This document shows positions 37,199 through 46,913 of a DNA stretch of 64,000 nucleotides, in pieces (positions within the stretch are counted from its first letter, which is position 1; every line of letters starts with the position of its first letter). The position numbers and the translations under genes are program-made. Location of the stretch: the NCBI GenBank assembly GCA_937904325.1, contig CALGTK010000457.1, forward strand, positions 1 to 64,000, given 5' to 3'. The DNA is from an uncultured Planctomyces sp. GTDB lineage: Bacteria; Planctomycetota; Planctomycetia; Planctomycetales; Planctomycetaceae. Below the pieces are notes generated by a model that did not search any database, had not been told where the DNA came from, and saw only the letters and a program-made list of their open reading frames with translations.

Positions 37199-37465
37199 TT
37201 GCCTTCAGTTTCTGTGGAATTCTTTGGGGTTGCTCGCAGCCGCGCGGGTGTCGCGCAAGTCATGCTGGACGCTGATTGTCTGCGAGACGTGCTGGCACAT
37301 ATACAGGAACAGATTCCGGGCCTCGCGGAGCTTTGTATCGAGAATGGCGAACTTACACCGGGCTGGCTGTTAAACATCAATGGCACAGCTTTTACTCGCG
37401 ACCTGAACTTACCACTCATGGACGGCGACAGTGCGTTGTTGATGCCTGCCGATGCTGGCGGTTGA
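37199..37465 (+). CDS. MoaD/ThiS-family sulfur carrier-like protein
   Basis: 88 residues from TTG 37199; GTG 37214 is a shorter alternative in frame. The beta-grasp pattern SVEFFGVARSRAGVAQVML, NINGTAFTRDLNLPLMDGDS and ALLMPADAGG fits MoaD/ThiS proteins, with the essential C-terminal Gly-Gly that is adenylated and thiocarboxylated. No MoaE, MoeB, ThiF or ThiG gene is nearby, so molybdopterin versus thiamine versus another sulfur pathway is open. It follows the giant gene by 54 bases and may be co-transcribed. Confidence 0.8.
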   Translation: MPSVSVEFFGVARSRAGVAQVMLDADCLRDVLAHIQEQIPGLAELCIENGELTPGWLLNINGTAFTRDLNLPLMDGDSALLMPADAGG

Positions 37466-37870
37466 ACTGGTTCTGCGATTGTTTGTGGAAAGTGGATGCT
37501 TCTCCAGGTCCTCAACGATTCGTAGTTCGTCGGGCAGGCGTTGGTTTCACAATTTAACCAGGCAAGAGACCGTGCATCATTCTGCAACTGCTCGGATTCG
37601 CACACTAAGCCGCTCGGTAGGATTCCGTCACGATGCTGGCAGGTTAATATCTGGCTGAAAATGCCTGTAGAAACGGCTCATTGATGTCGGATATGAACAT
37701 CTTCATAATTTAAAAGCGTTTTTCACGGCAGTCGCCTGGGAGAATTCCGCCGACACCAACGCAAGTACTGTCCCGCACTTGCCATTTGTCAAAAAGGAAG
37801 GCGTCCCGAATTTCGGTTTGCGACACTTTTCTTGTTTTACAGTCCAGATTATTCAAGCAGGCAGGATTTG
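37466..37870. other. Intergenic stretch, no gene seen
   Basis: Short open frames only, with no recognised motifs. The stretch lies between convergent genes and so contains two 3' ends. It becomes AT-richer near 37700-37740, with a TTTAAAAGCGTTTTTCACGG segment. I see no hairpin strong enough to call a terminator. Confidence 0.4.
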
Positions 37871-38617
37871 CTATGACGCTGTTCGCGCATTGATGACGTC
37901 AGCGACGGCGGCCAACTGGTCCTGCGTGTTGACGCCCATTGCTTCGTCGATGTCCAGCTTTGCGGCGGCCAGAGATTTCTTTCCTTGCTTCAGCAGTATC
38001 TCGGGGCAGTCGGTCAGGTAGTACTCGCCCTGCGTGTTCAGCGGTTTGACTTCGGCCAGAGACTCGAACAGCGATTTTGCATCGAACGCGTAGCAACCGG
38101 TATTGATTTCTTTGATCGCTCGCTGTTCCTCAGTGGCGTCTTTTTCTTCGACGATGCTGGTGAAAGCTCCATCGGCGCCGCGAACGATTCGGCCAAGCCC
38201 TTGGTTATTGTCGGTGACTGCGGACCCGACGACGGAGACCGCGTTGTTGCCGATCAATTCGTCCAGCAGGCCTTTCAATGATTCGGCTCGCAGCAACGGA
38301 GTGTCGCCTGCCAGAACGAGGACCGGCCCGTCGTACCCCTCAAGCGGAGGTGCGGCCATCTGAACGGCGTGCCCCGTGCCGTTCTGCTCTTCCTGTAGAA
38401 CGAATTCGACATCGGAATGTTGACCGAGTCGTTCTCGCATCAGATCGGCTTTGTGACCGATGACGCAAATTATCCGTGTGACTCCTGCGCCGCGGACCGC
38501 GTCAAAGACGTGTTCGACCATCGACTGGCCACAAACTTCGTGCAGAACTTTCGGCAGGTCGGATTTCATCCGACTGCCTTTTCCGGCGGCAAGTACGATT
38601 GCTACAGCATCACTCAT
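37871..38617 (-). CDS. Single-domain GlmU-like nucleotidyltransferase
   Basis: Transfers UMP from UTP to an N-acetylhexosamine-1-phosphate; UDP-GlcNAc synthesis is the likeliest role. 248 residues from ATG 38617, with AAGGAG upstream. The signature LAAGKGSRMKSDLPKVLHEV is followed by EEQNGTGHAVQMA, LAGDTPLLRAESL and INTGCYAFDAKSLFE. In E. coli GlmU (456 residues) a left-handed beta-helix acetyltransferase domain follows; here the gene stops after the uridylyltransferase domain plus a short tail. The acetyltransferase step must then be encoded elsewhere, or the enzyme serves a different sugar. The gene is followed on the same strand by no close partner. Confidence 0.88.
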   Translation of the reverse strand: MSDAVAIVLAAGKGSRMKSDLPKVLHEVCGQSMVEHVFDAVRGAGVTRIICVIGHKADLMRERLGQHSDVEFVLQEEQNGTGHAVQMAAPPLEGYDGPVLVLAGDTPLLRAESLKGLLDELIGNNAVSVVGSAVTDNNQGLGRIVRGADGAFTSIVEEKDATEEQRAIKEINTGCYAFDAKSLFESLAEVKPLNTQGEYYLTDCPEILLKQGKKSLAAAKLDIDEAMGVNTQDQLAAVADVINARTAS

Positions 38618-38711
38618 CGACTGGACTCCTTTCCAATGTTTGGCGTCGTGGCTCGCGGCGTTTCGGCGAGCGTGCGTTGGCGGTGTTTAACACCGTCGCC
38701 CAACGAGCAGC

Positions 38712-39686
38712 TTATTTTTTGGAAAGCCGCGACTCTCGATCCTTCCACGGAGCGACGTGCTTCATGACGTGATCTTCGAGAAACTTCTGGATTCCTGCCT
38801 GAAGCTGAGGCTGGCGGGCGAGCAGATTGGATCCAGTCAACTTGATGTCCGAGCCAATGTTGTAGATCCGTTTATTCTTCTGATCCTGTTGCGAGCCTCC
38901 AAGCTGTGAATACATCTTTGCGGCTGTTCGAGTGTCGGACGACACTTTCTTCGAAGACATCAACAGGATGGAAATTCCTGTTGCGCGAAGGAAGCGGGTG
39001 GCTTTAATTGTTCCCACGCCACTCAGGGAATCGACCGGTGAAACGAGCACAAGGGCCTGGACGTCCTGGCCACGTGGCGTTCTTGCAGCAAGGGTCGGAG
39101 CGTCATCGAAAGGCTTCTTGGACCAATCATACTGCGCCCAGTTCAGCGCAATGGCGGCACTCATATCAATGGCCACGACGCCGAGCTTTCGCATGTTCAA
39201 CCGCTTCTCCTGATGCTCGGCATAAATGAATTTTTTGACAGCTTCAAGATCGCCGAGAATCATTCCCTCATAATCAAACTTGCTGAGTTTGGCACTTTTC
39301 GCCTGGACAGAAGCGTTTTCGGGAGCCTTTGACTCGCCGTGCTTTCGAAGATCGACGGCGATAACTGCGAACTGCTTTTTTGCCAGTTCTTTTGCCAGAG
39401 GCAGAACTTTCCAGATCAGCCGAGCCTGGCCCTTTCCGTGAAGCAGAATGACGACTGGAGCCTCTTTCCCCATCGGGGATTCCCAGTACGTGTAGTGAAT
39501 ATCCCAACCGTCCGCAGCAGTGACGACTCCGGGAACTCCTTCAGCCTTCTGTTTCGCGTCGTCCTGCGACAACGTCACGTTTGTGCTTAGGCCGAAAACC
39601 ATCGTCACGAGCACGGCCACACTGGCTTGCAGTTTTCGCGATGCAAAGCCGACAAACCCGTTGGGGCGAGACAGTGGAGAAGTCAT
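38712..39686 (-). CDS. Secreted alpha/beta-hydrolase fold protein
   Basis: 324 residues with an N-terminal hydrophobic leader (LQASVAVLVTMVFGLSTNV). The fold is shown by APVVILLHGKGQARLIWKVL (oxyanion-hole HGxG), FAVIAVDLRKHGES, and LGVVAIDMSAAIALNWAQ. In the last, the nucleophile elbow is D-M-S-A-A rather than the usual G-x-S-x-G. This atypical elbow recurs in a planctomycete-specific group and leaves activity uncertain. RFLRATGISILLMSSKKVSSD and the tail after it supply the remaining strands. No partner gene is evident. The substrate is unknown. Confidence 0.82.
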   Translation of the reverse strand: MTSPLSRPNGFVGFASRKLQASVAVLVTMVFGLSTNVTLSQDDAKQKAEGVPGVVTAADGWDIHYTYWESPMGKEAPVVILLHGKGQARLIWKVLPLAKELAKKQFAVIAVDLRKHGESKAPENASVQAKSAKLSKFDYEGMILGDLEAVKKFIYAEHQEKRLNMRKLGVVAIDMSAAIALNWAQYDWSKKPFDDAPTLAARTPRGQDVQALVLVSPVDSLSGVGTIKATRFLRATGISILLMSSKKVSSDTRTAAKMYSQLGGSQQDQKNKRIYNIGSDIKLTGSNLLARQPQLQAGIQKFLEDHVMKHVAPWKDRESRLSKK

Positions 39687-40068
39687 GACAGCAGATCCTG
39701 GGGCAATGAGTTATTTAACCCGGCGGCAGGTCAGCAGTTCAGACTGCCGCAGGTATCAGAAATCGCAGATTCTGGCCGCAAACGTCTACTGGAAAGCACG
39801 CGATCCGCAGCCGGTATCGCAATAGAATCAGACAGAAAATTGAGTGTACGACTGGATCTGATTGCGATCAACCCGCACTGAAATCGCAGGCCGTTCCCTG
39901 ATAATTACGTTCCCGGCCAGCTTCTCGACGGATCGCGAAACTGGAATTGTGGCGTTTTCACGATGTCACGTATCATCTTTCGGTCGTTCGGCATTGTTGT
40001 TCAGGGAGGGACAATAATGAAACAGGAGCCCGAATGACTGACCATGCGATATTCCACAGGGAGGCGGA
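39687..40068. other. Intergenic divergent region, no gene seen
   Basis: Upstream of the leftward hydrolase gene and the rightward unknown/scpB pair, so it should contain both promoters. Frames across it are short and without recognised motifs. The last 12 bases hold GGGAGGCGGA, a strong ribosome binding site for the gene at 40069. Confidence 0.45.
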
Positions 40069-40962
40069 ATGCGTCGTATCCAGAGTCTGTTCAAGACTTT
40101 GCTCATGCTGATTCCAATGACGGCCGTGCCAATGATGGCCATTTTTGGAATCCCAGAGTTCTTTCCGTTGTCTGCGTCGCCATCGGCGAGGACGTCGGAT
40201 TCGGGACAAATACTCGAACGTCGAATCGGCCAGTCTGACTCCTTGCTGGTTCAGAGTCTGGCAATCAGTAAGCCCGCATCGATCGATCTGTTCCAGCCGT
40301 ACGACACCAGTGATCAGTCACTCAGAACGCCGTCCGGCGACGTTGTGGCCAACACTTCATCGAGTGAAATGAGCCGCCGCAGGCTTGCATGGCGCGATCC
40401 TCTGAGCAATTCACAGAACACAAGAACTGAAGTCAGCATCCGCACGACTTCGACAAGTACCCCGCCTGAGAACCGTGTTCAAAACTCGAAGCCATCGGCT
40501 GCTCCTTCACGCAACCGAGGCGCGGCTGAGTCTTTCACACACAATGAACCGTCGTTTTCCGGTCAGGCCGCCATTTCACCTCAGGTAGCGTCTTCACGGA
40601 CTGCTAATTTTCAGACGGCAAACGTTGCTTCAGAAGATATTCGTAGTGATGGCAGCGTAACCGGACGCTATTCACGGTTGATGCACGGCGGCCACGAGAA
40701 TTCGGTAGAGTCTCATTCAGTACCGTCGGCAAAAACTGAAATGTTGACATGGCAGCAGGCTGTCAATCGATTAAACCAGCTTGGAATTAATACTTTCCGA
40801 TTGACCCAGGACTCCAGTCAAAACAGTTATCGATTTGTCTGCCTCGTGACGTCGATCGACGATCCTCGCATCTCGCGACGATTCGAAGCGGAGTCGATCT
40901 ACCCATTGGTCGCCGTTGCGGATGTGCTCGTGCAGGTCGAAAACTGGAACCTGCATCAATGA
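40069..40962 (+). CDS. Planctomycete-type protein of unknown function overlapping scpB
   Basis: 297 residues from ATG 40069, with GGGAGGCGGA directly upstream. The N-terminus is a membrane/signal segment (LLMLIPMTAVPMMAIFGIPE). Residues 35-210 are Ser/Thr/Asn-rich and probably disordered. A compact C-terminal domain of about 75 residues follows, with EMLTWQQAVNRLNQLGINTF, RFVCLVTSIDDPRISRRFE and YPLVAVADVLVQVENWN. The stop overlaps the scpB start by 4 bases (ATGA), which indicates translational coupling. I do not recognise a named domain. A role near chromosome segregation or cell division is only an inference from position. Confidence 0.75.
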   Translation: MRRIQSLFKTLLMLIPMTAVPMMAIFGIPEFFPLSASPSARTSDSGQILERRIGQSDSLLVQSLAISKPASIDLFQPYDTSDQSLRTPSGDVVANTSSSEMSRRRLAWRDPLSNSQNTRTEVSIRTTSTSTPPENRVQNSKPSAAPSRNRGAAESFTHNEPSFSGQAAISPQVASSRTANFQTANVASEDIRSDGSVTGRYSRLMHGGHENSVESHSVPSAKTEMLTWQQAVNRLNQLGINTFRLTQDSSQNSYRFVCLVTSIDDPRISRRFEAESIYPLVAVADVLVQVENWNLHQ

Positions 40963-41918
40963 CCTGCTCAAGCCACTGGCCAGCGGCGACCGGCGTAATG
41001 CAACGTGGTCAACTCGGACGCAATACCGCAGGTCGATTGTCTCCCGAAGCCGGTTACCCTGCCGGTGATTCTATACAGAACGAAGAGTCCGGCTGGCAGT
41101 GGTCGTTCCAGATTCGCTCGGAAACAAACTTATCCGGTGGTTCTTCAGGTGACGGTCAGAGTGATCACCCAACTCGTCGAAGCCGCAAGCTCGCTCGACT
41201 GGAAGCCGTTTTGTTAGTGGCTGACGGAGCGTTGTCGTTCCGCAGGATTTCTCAGTTTGCAACGTTGGCCGATGCGGCGGAAGCTCGTGAACTGGTCGAG
41301 GAACTGAATCACAAGCTCGATCGAAGTGGCGCTGCTTTTCGCATCGAGAAAGTTGCGACCGGAGTTCGCATGATGACTCGCCCGCAGTTTTCGATGTGGC
41401 TTGATCGACTGCACAATCGCCAGGCCAGATCAAAACTCTCGGCGCCAATGCTCGAAACACTTTCGATTGTCGCCTACCAGCAGCCGGTGACTCGTGCAGA
41501 CGTTAACCAGATCCGGGGAGTTCAGGCGTCGGAAATGCTGCGTCAGCTAATGGATCGAGGTCTGATCCGCATCACAGGCGAAGACGATTCCCTCGGCCGA
41601 CCATACCTGTACGGAACGACTCGGCAGTTTCTGGAAGAGTACGGCTTCGGAAATCTCGACGATTTGCCGATGGCCGACACACTTCGGCGACGAGATGAGC
41701 CAACGAAAGTCGAAGAGACGGACGGCAAATCCGAAGTGATTCCACAGCTGTTCGACGAAACAGTAGATGTGGAATCATCGAAAAACGAGCCCGGCGAAGA
41801 GTTAGAAGATGTCACTGACGACTCGGAATCGGGCGAGGATGAAGACCCCGACGAGGATGACGCGTGGGACGAAGATGATAAGGACGACGAGGAGGATGAA
41901 GCAGAGGAAGCCGCTTGA
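40959..41918 (+). CDS. scpB: Segregation and condensation protein B with acidic C-terminal tail
   Basis: Partner of SMC and ScpA in chromosome condensation. 319 residues, longer than the usual 180-210. An unstructured N-terminal extension covers about residues 1-70. Two winged-helix domains follow (RKLARLEAVLLVADGALSFR; KLSAPMLETLSIVAYQQPVT; RADVNQIRGVQASEMLRQLM; GRPYLYGTTRQFLEEYGFG). The last about 70 residues are almost purely acidic (repeated Asp/Glu). The start at 40959 is supported by the ATGA overlap with the preceding gene, but a shorter internal start would remove the unusual N-terminal extension. scpA is not adjacent, unlike in many bacteria. Confidence 0.9.
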   Translation: MTCSSHWPAATGVMQRGQLGRNTAGRLSPEAGYPAGDSIQNEESGWQWSFQIRSETNLSGGSSGDGQSDHPTRRSRKLARLEAVLLVADGALSFRRISQFATLADAAEARELVEELNHKLDRSGAAFRIEKVATGVRMMTRPQFSMWLDRLHNRQARSKLSAPMLETLSIVAYQQPVTRADVNQIRGVQASEMLRQLMDRGLIRITGEDDSLGRPYLYGTTRQFLEEYGFGNLDDLPMADTLRRRDEPTKVEETDGKSEVIPQLFDETVDVESSKNEPGEELEDVTDDSESGEDEDPDEDDAWDEDDKDDEEDEAEEAA

Positions 41919-42386
41919 TTTCGCTTGACTGCGGCTCCAAGTGACGGATTCGTTGCACGCAGGATTCAGGAGTGCCAATTCGGTATCGAATCATCGATTC
42001 AGTGGCCAACTTTTTAATTGCAAGCGAAAACTGTATTATGCGCCTCAAATCCGCGTCCCGTTGGCCGAATGCCAACACTGCACTGACTTTTAAGTCTATG
42101 CCAGCCAGATAGTTGTACTCTTCTGGCAACTCGCGGACGCAACGCCACCGACCAGCAGGGTAGCTCGGCCGGCGACACAGCAAACTAACCGCGTTCGGAT
42201 TCTGTTCGCGAAACACCCAGCGTGGCTGGTCTGTATTAACCAAAGAAAAGCCGTAGACCTCACCGGATAGAGTGTGCCACGCACACAATTTCCGCAAGCA
42301 AACTCAAATTACCCTCGCGCTCGCCGGGGACCTGTTCGCTCAGAAACACAAACTCGAATCGAATTCAGACTTTCAAAGGAAACAAC
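41919..42386. other. Intergenic stretch, no gene supported
   Basis: A 161-codon minus-strand frame (41812-42297) runs into the scpB acidic region and shows no family signature. The upstream region of the KDG kinase gene must lie at its right end, where AAAGGAAACAAC precedes ATG 42387. Confidence 0.45.
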
Positions 42387-43466
42387 ATGCTGACTATTCC
42401 CGCCGAAGGTGGTCTCGACTTTCTCGCGCTCGGAGCCATGGTTAACCGTGTCGATCCGGGCCGCATCCCGTTTCGCAAAGCGACTCAGTGTGCGATTCAT
42501 GTGAGCGGTGGCGAATTTAATTGTGCCGCCAACCTCTCCGATTGCTTCGGCATGAACACCGGCATCGCGACGGCCATGGTTGACTACCCACTGGGCGACC
42601 TGATCAAAGAACGAGTTCGCGCGATGGGCGTGACTCCGTTCTACAAAGAGTATGAGCACAACGGCGTCAACGGCCCGAACATGGCCACCGTTTACAGCGA
42701 CCAGGGCTGTGGCGTCCGTGCTCCAGTCGTCTTCTACAATCGCTCCGACGAAGCGGCTGCTCGACTGAAGCCAGGCGATATCGACTGGAAGAGCATCTTC
42801 GCTGAAGCTGGCGGTTGCCGATGGTTCCACAGTGGCGGTATCTTCGCTGCACTTTCTGCGACGACTCCTGAAGTCATCATCGAAGGCATGAAGGCTGCCA
42901 AAGACGTTGGAGCGATCGTCAGCTTCGATCTGAACTACCGAGCCAAGCTGTGGCAGATTTCCGGCGGTCTGGATACCTGCCAGTCGACGCTGCGAAACAT
43001 CGTCGAACTTTGCGACGTGCTGGTCGGCAACGAAGAAGACCTTCAGATGGGTCTGGGCATCAAAGGCCAGGACGTCGAGTCCAAAGGCAAGCTCGATCCA
43101 AGTGCCTTCTTCGGCATGATGGAAGGCGTTGCGAAAGAGTTGCCGAACGTCAAGGCCGTGGCGACAACGCTTCGCGAAGTTGTCACCACGAATCGTCACA
43201 ACTGGAGTGCCGTGCTGTGGCTGGAAGGCAAAACTTTCCAGGCTCCTCAAGCCTCACTCGACGTGCTCGACCGAGTTGGTGGTGGAGACGGATTTGCTTC
43301 CGGCCTGATCTACGGTCTGCTCAGCGGCAAGTCTCCTGAAGAAGCCCTGCGACTTGGCTGGGCTCACGGAGCGTTGCTGACAACCTTCCCAGGCGATACC
43401 ACGATGGCAATGCTGTCTCAGGTGGAAGACTTCGCCGCCGGCGGTTCCGCGCGCATCCAGCGATGA
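42387..43466 (+). CDS. kdgK: PfkB-family sugar kinase, probable 2-keto-3-deoxygluconate kinase
   Basis: Phosphorylates a sugar or sugar acid in the cytoplasm; 2-keto-3-deoxygluconate is most likely. 359 residues, start ATG 42387 with AAAGGAAAC upstream. The substrate loop VSGGEFNCAANLSDCFGMNT and the C-terminal anion-hole motif DRVGGGDGFASGLIYGL define the PfkB family. FDLNYRAKLWQISGG and DVLVGNEEDLQMGLG match KdgK-type kinases. It is followed by the 6-phosphogluconate dehydrogenase gene, which fits sugar-acid catabolism through the Entner-Doudoroff or pentose phosphate routes. The length is slightly above the typical 310-340, through an insertion around residues 90-120. Confidence 0.9.
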   Translation: MLTIPAEGGLDFLALGAMVNRVDPGRIPFRKATQCAIHVSGGEFNCAANLSDCFGMNTGIATAMVDYPLGDLIKERVRAMGVTPFYKEYEHNGVNGPNMATVYSDQGCGVRAPVVFYNRSDEAAARLKPGDIDWKSIFAEAGGCRWFHSGGIFAALSATTPEVIIEGMKAAKDVGAIVSFDLNYRAKLWQISGGLDTCQSTLRNIVELCDVLVGNEEDLQMGLGIKGQDVESKGKLDPSAFFGMMEGVAKELPNVKAVATTLREVVTTNRHNWSAVLWLEGKTFQAPQASLDVLDRVGGGDGFASGLIYGLLSGKSPEEALRLGWAHGALLTTFPGDTTMAMLSQVEDFAAGGSARIQR

Positions 43467-43470
43467 CCGG

Positions 43471-43540
43471 TAGGGTGAATACCGCCCACCAGCCACAACA
43501 AACGATTCTCAAAACAATGGTGGGCAGTGCCCACCCCACT
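43471..43540. repeat. Dispersed GGGTGGGC-type inverted repeat, copy 2
   Basis: TAGGGTGAATACCGCCCACC at 43471 and a perfect palindrome GGTGGGCAGTGCCCACC (around 43519-43535) fill the gap between kdgK and gnd. It shares sequence with the element at 20121-20178. If transcribed, the palindrome would form a stem of eight base pairs between the two genes. Confidence 0.75.
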
Positions 43541-43556
43541 CTGAAAGTCAGACACA

Positions 43557-45026
<1,470 letters not shown>

Positions 45027-45054
45027 CGATTCGCTCCGAATCTCCATCTCAAAG

Positions 45055-45090
45055 GAAAGCCCGGCCGTCACCAACGACCGGGCTTTCTTC
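45055..45090 (+). terminator. Hairpin terminator after gnd
   Basis: GAAAGCCCGG (45055-45064) and CCGGGCTTTC (45078-45087) are perfect complements around a 13-base loop, followed by TTC. It starts 29 bases after the gnd stop. The stem is GC-rich, but the U-tract is short, so termination may be partial or helped by Rho. Confidence 0.85.
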
Positions 45091-45285
45091 GTATAGACGT
45101 GCTGATAACCGGTTGTCAGTGAGAAACTCAAGAAAACTGGCGAGTTGACAGTTGCTCGCCGCCGGAAGATAAACCTACGGCTAGTTTTCATCCGCGAATC
45201 GATCAGAAATTAATGGAAGAAAACCACTCCCACAGAAATGCTCGTCAAGCGGTAAGCCCGTGCTGACAAGCCGCCAAGGAATGCT

Positions 45286-45954
45286 ATGAAGTTTCGAAAG
45301 AATTTCCAGAACGTGGCAATCTGGTCATTCGCCGTTCTTGTAGTGCTGCTATCAGGCGTCTTTGTGTGGTGGATATTTCATCCTCGCTTCACTCTTCCAA
45401 AAGAAGTCAGGAACACGCCTGTTGAGGCTCCGTTGCAACGGATGCTTGCAGCTTGGACCACTGATGACGTATGGCTCCAGACGAATGCCGGACTGAGAAA
45501 CTTAAACAAACAGAGTGCAGTCGGAGATCACATAGAGCGGATCCGTTCTCAACTTTTTCCAAACGTCGAGTTCTTCAGGGTGCATTTGAGGACCCATCAT
45601 TCTTTGTTTCTTCGCGGTCCATCTGCCCCATTTGAGAATCTGGTGATTGCCGTAGATGGAAAAACCGGTCGTACTTGGTCTTTCCATTCTGGAGAGGTCG
45701 AAAAGGAGGTGATCCCATTCCTTCGAGAACTAGACGTTCCAATCCATAACGAGAAGGATGCTTTGACGTTATGGCAACTGTGTTCGTGCCTTCACCCAGT
45801 TCCACTCACCGAATGCAAAGTTCACCACACAAGTGAAAGCAGATGGTGTGTAATTCCGAAGAATCCGGATGCGATATCGTTGCCAGGGTTGTGCTTCGAT
45901 CTAGATTCAGAGCACTACACAAGAAGTATTCAGATGTTGCCGAAGGGCAGGTGA
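45286..45954 (+). CDS. Membrane-anchored protein of unknown function
   Basis: 222 residues from ATG 45286. One N-terminal transmembrane segment (IWSFAVLVVLLSGVFVWWIF) anchors a soluble domain. Features of that domain are LAAWTTDDVWLQTNAGLRNL, NLVIAVDGKTGRTWSFHSGE and LCFDLDSEHYTRSIQML. I recognise no family. Base composition is visibly more AT-rich and codon choice more relaxed than in the neighbouring gnd gene, which may point to recent acquisition. It stands alone between the gnd terminator and the truncated sigma gene. Confidence 0.6.
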   Translation: MKFRKNFQNVAIWSFAVLVVLLSGVFVWWIFHPRFTLPKEVRNTPVEAPLQRMLAAWTTDDVWLQTNAGLRNLNKQSAVGDHIERIRSQLFPNVEFFRVHLRTHHSLFLRGPSAPFENLVIAVDGKTGRTWSFHSGEVEKEVIPFLRELDVPIHNEKDALTLWQLCSCLHPVPLTECKVHHTSESRWCVIPKNPDAISLPGLCFDLDSEHYTRSIQMLPKGR

Positions 45955-46247
45955 CTCCAAGGTGCGTCCGACTTCACGGGTGACACTGGGTGGCCCAACT
46001 CTTGCAATTGTGTGCCGGATGCACAACAGGTCTCACCGTCAGCTCTCAGAGTTCATTGGACGATGTTTATACCTTTGCCTGCACATGACGAAACATGTTG
46101 GCGCTGCGGGATTCCGGACGGGCCACGCCATGCTCAGTCGTAGCCTTCGCTGCAACCTGTTCGGCGCAGCCGCAAGAGGCAACTCTAGTTTTGTCGCTGA
46201 TTGGTCGAAAAGCTCTTGTCGCTCCGCGACGAATTAAGATTCTGTGA
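45955..46247. other. Intergenic, no gene supported
   Basis: A 91-codon plus frame starting at 45962 has no recognised motif and follows the previous stop too closely to have its own obvious ribosome binding site. Confidence 0.4.
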
Positions 46248-46540
46248 TCACTCGTGGCGGTTCCAAACGCAACCATTGTCGCAGCAGCCGTCGTTGACAG
46301 TTTCGTAGTCGACGACGTTGCCACGGCGGTCGAGTTGGAATTCGCAGCACGATTTCAGCATGGCTTCCAGAGATGCTCGGCCGCGCTGGATACGGGATTT
46401 CGCTCCGGACAACGAGATTGACTCCAGAGCTGCAATGTCTTTCTGTGAGACTCCGTCGAACTCGTACATCGACAGCACTCGTCTTTGGTCGTCTGGAAGT
46501 CGGTCGATCAACGAGTCCAGACAGCGTGCGACATAACGTC
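46248..46540 (-). pseudogene. 5'-truncated SigZ-like ECF sigma factor
   Basis: Only the C-terminal part of an extracytoplasmic-function sigma factor remains. RYVARCLDSLIDRLPDDQRR, VLSMYEFDGVSQKDIAALES and ISLSGAKSRIQRGRASLEAM form region 4 (helix-turn-helix for the -35 element). The CCEFQLDRRGNVVDYETV tail is characteristic of the SigZ type. Upstream in frame there is a TAA, and no region 2 (core binding, -10 recognition) sequence is visible. Longest frame from an alternative start (46511) is 87 codons. Without region 2 it cannot act as a sigma factor. Deletion of the 5' half is more likely than a natural short form. Confidence 0.8.
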
Positions 46541-46661
46541 TGGAACGACTACCTTTTTATACACCAAACGCCACGCACCTCAGTGGGAAAACTCACGGCC
46601 CGCAGGAAGTAGTGTGATACTCAATACCATCGCATTCCCCGCATGATGGCAACAATCGAGG

Positions 46662-46913
46662 CTATAGGCCCGATCCGCTGAACATCAACACTGCAACCAT
46701 CCAGACAAGTGGGCCGACGATGCTCAGAACAATTGCGGTGATGGCATGGCCCATCCCGCCGACCTCCGGATTGGAATTCGACTTTACGACGCCAATGATT
46801 CCACAAATGAAAGCTGGCAGGGCGAGGACAAATCCAAGCAATGGTATAAGGCTACCCACTCCCAGGTAGTAACCAAACAAGGCAGGTGGATTCTTCGCGG
46901 GAATTAATGGCAT
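46662..46913 (-). CDS. Small DUF4190-like membrane protein
   Basis: 83 residues from ATG 46913, with AGGAGAACACCG as ribosome binding site. Two membrane segments are visible: GSLIPLLGFVLALPAFICGI, and AITAIVLSIVGPLVWMVAVL. The ALFGYYLGVGSL...GIIGVVKSNSNPEVGGMGHA layout is that of the DUF4190 family common in planctomycetes and actinobacteria. No enzymatic role is known. It is expressed leftwards and isolated from the pseudogene downstream of it by about 120 bases. Confidence 0.75.
   Translation of the reverse strand: MPLIPAKNPPALFGYYLGVGSLIPLLGFVLALPAFICGIIGVVKSNSNPEVGGMGHAITAIVLSIVGPLVWMVAVLMFSGSGL

Noticed and set aside
41812-42297. 161-codon minus-strand frame between scpB and kdgK
   Set aside because: Arg/His/Pro-rich translation of the acidic scpB tail plus intergenic DNA; no credible start or motif.
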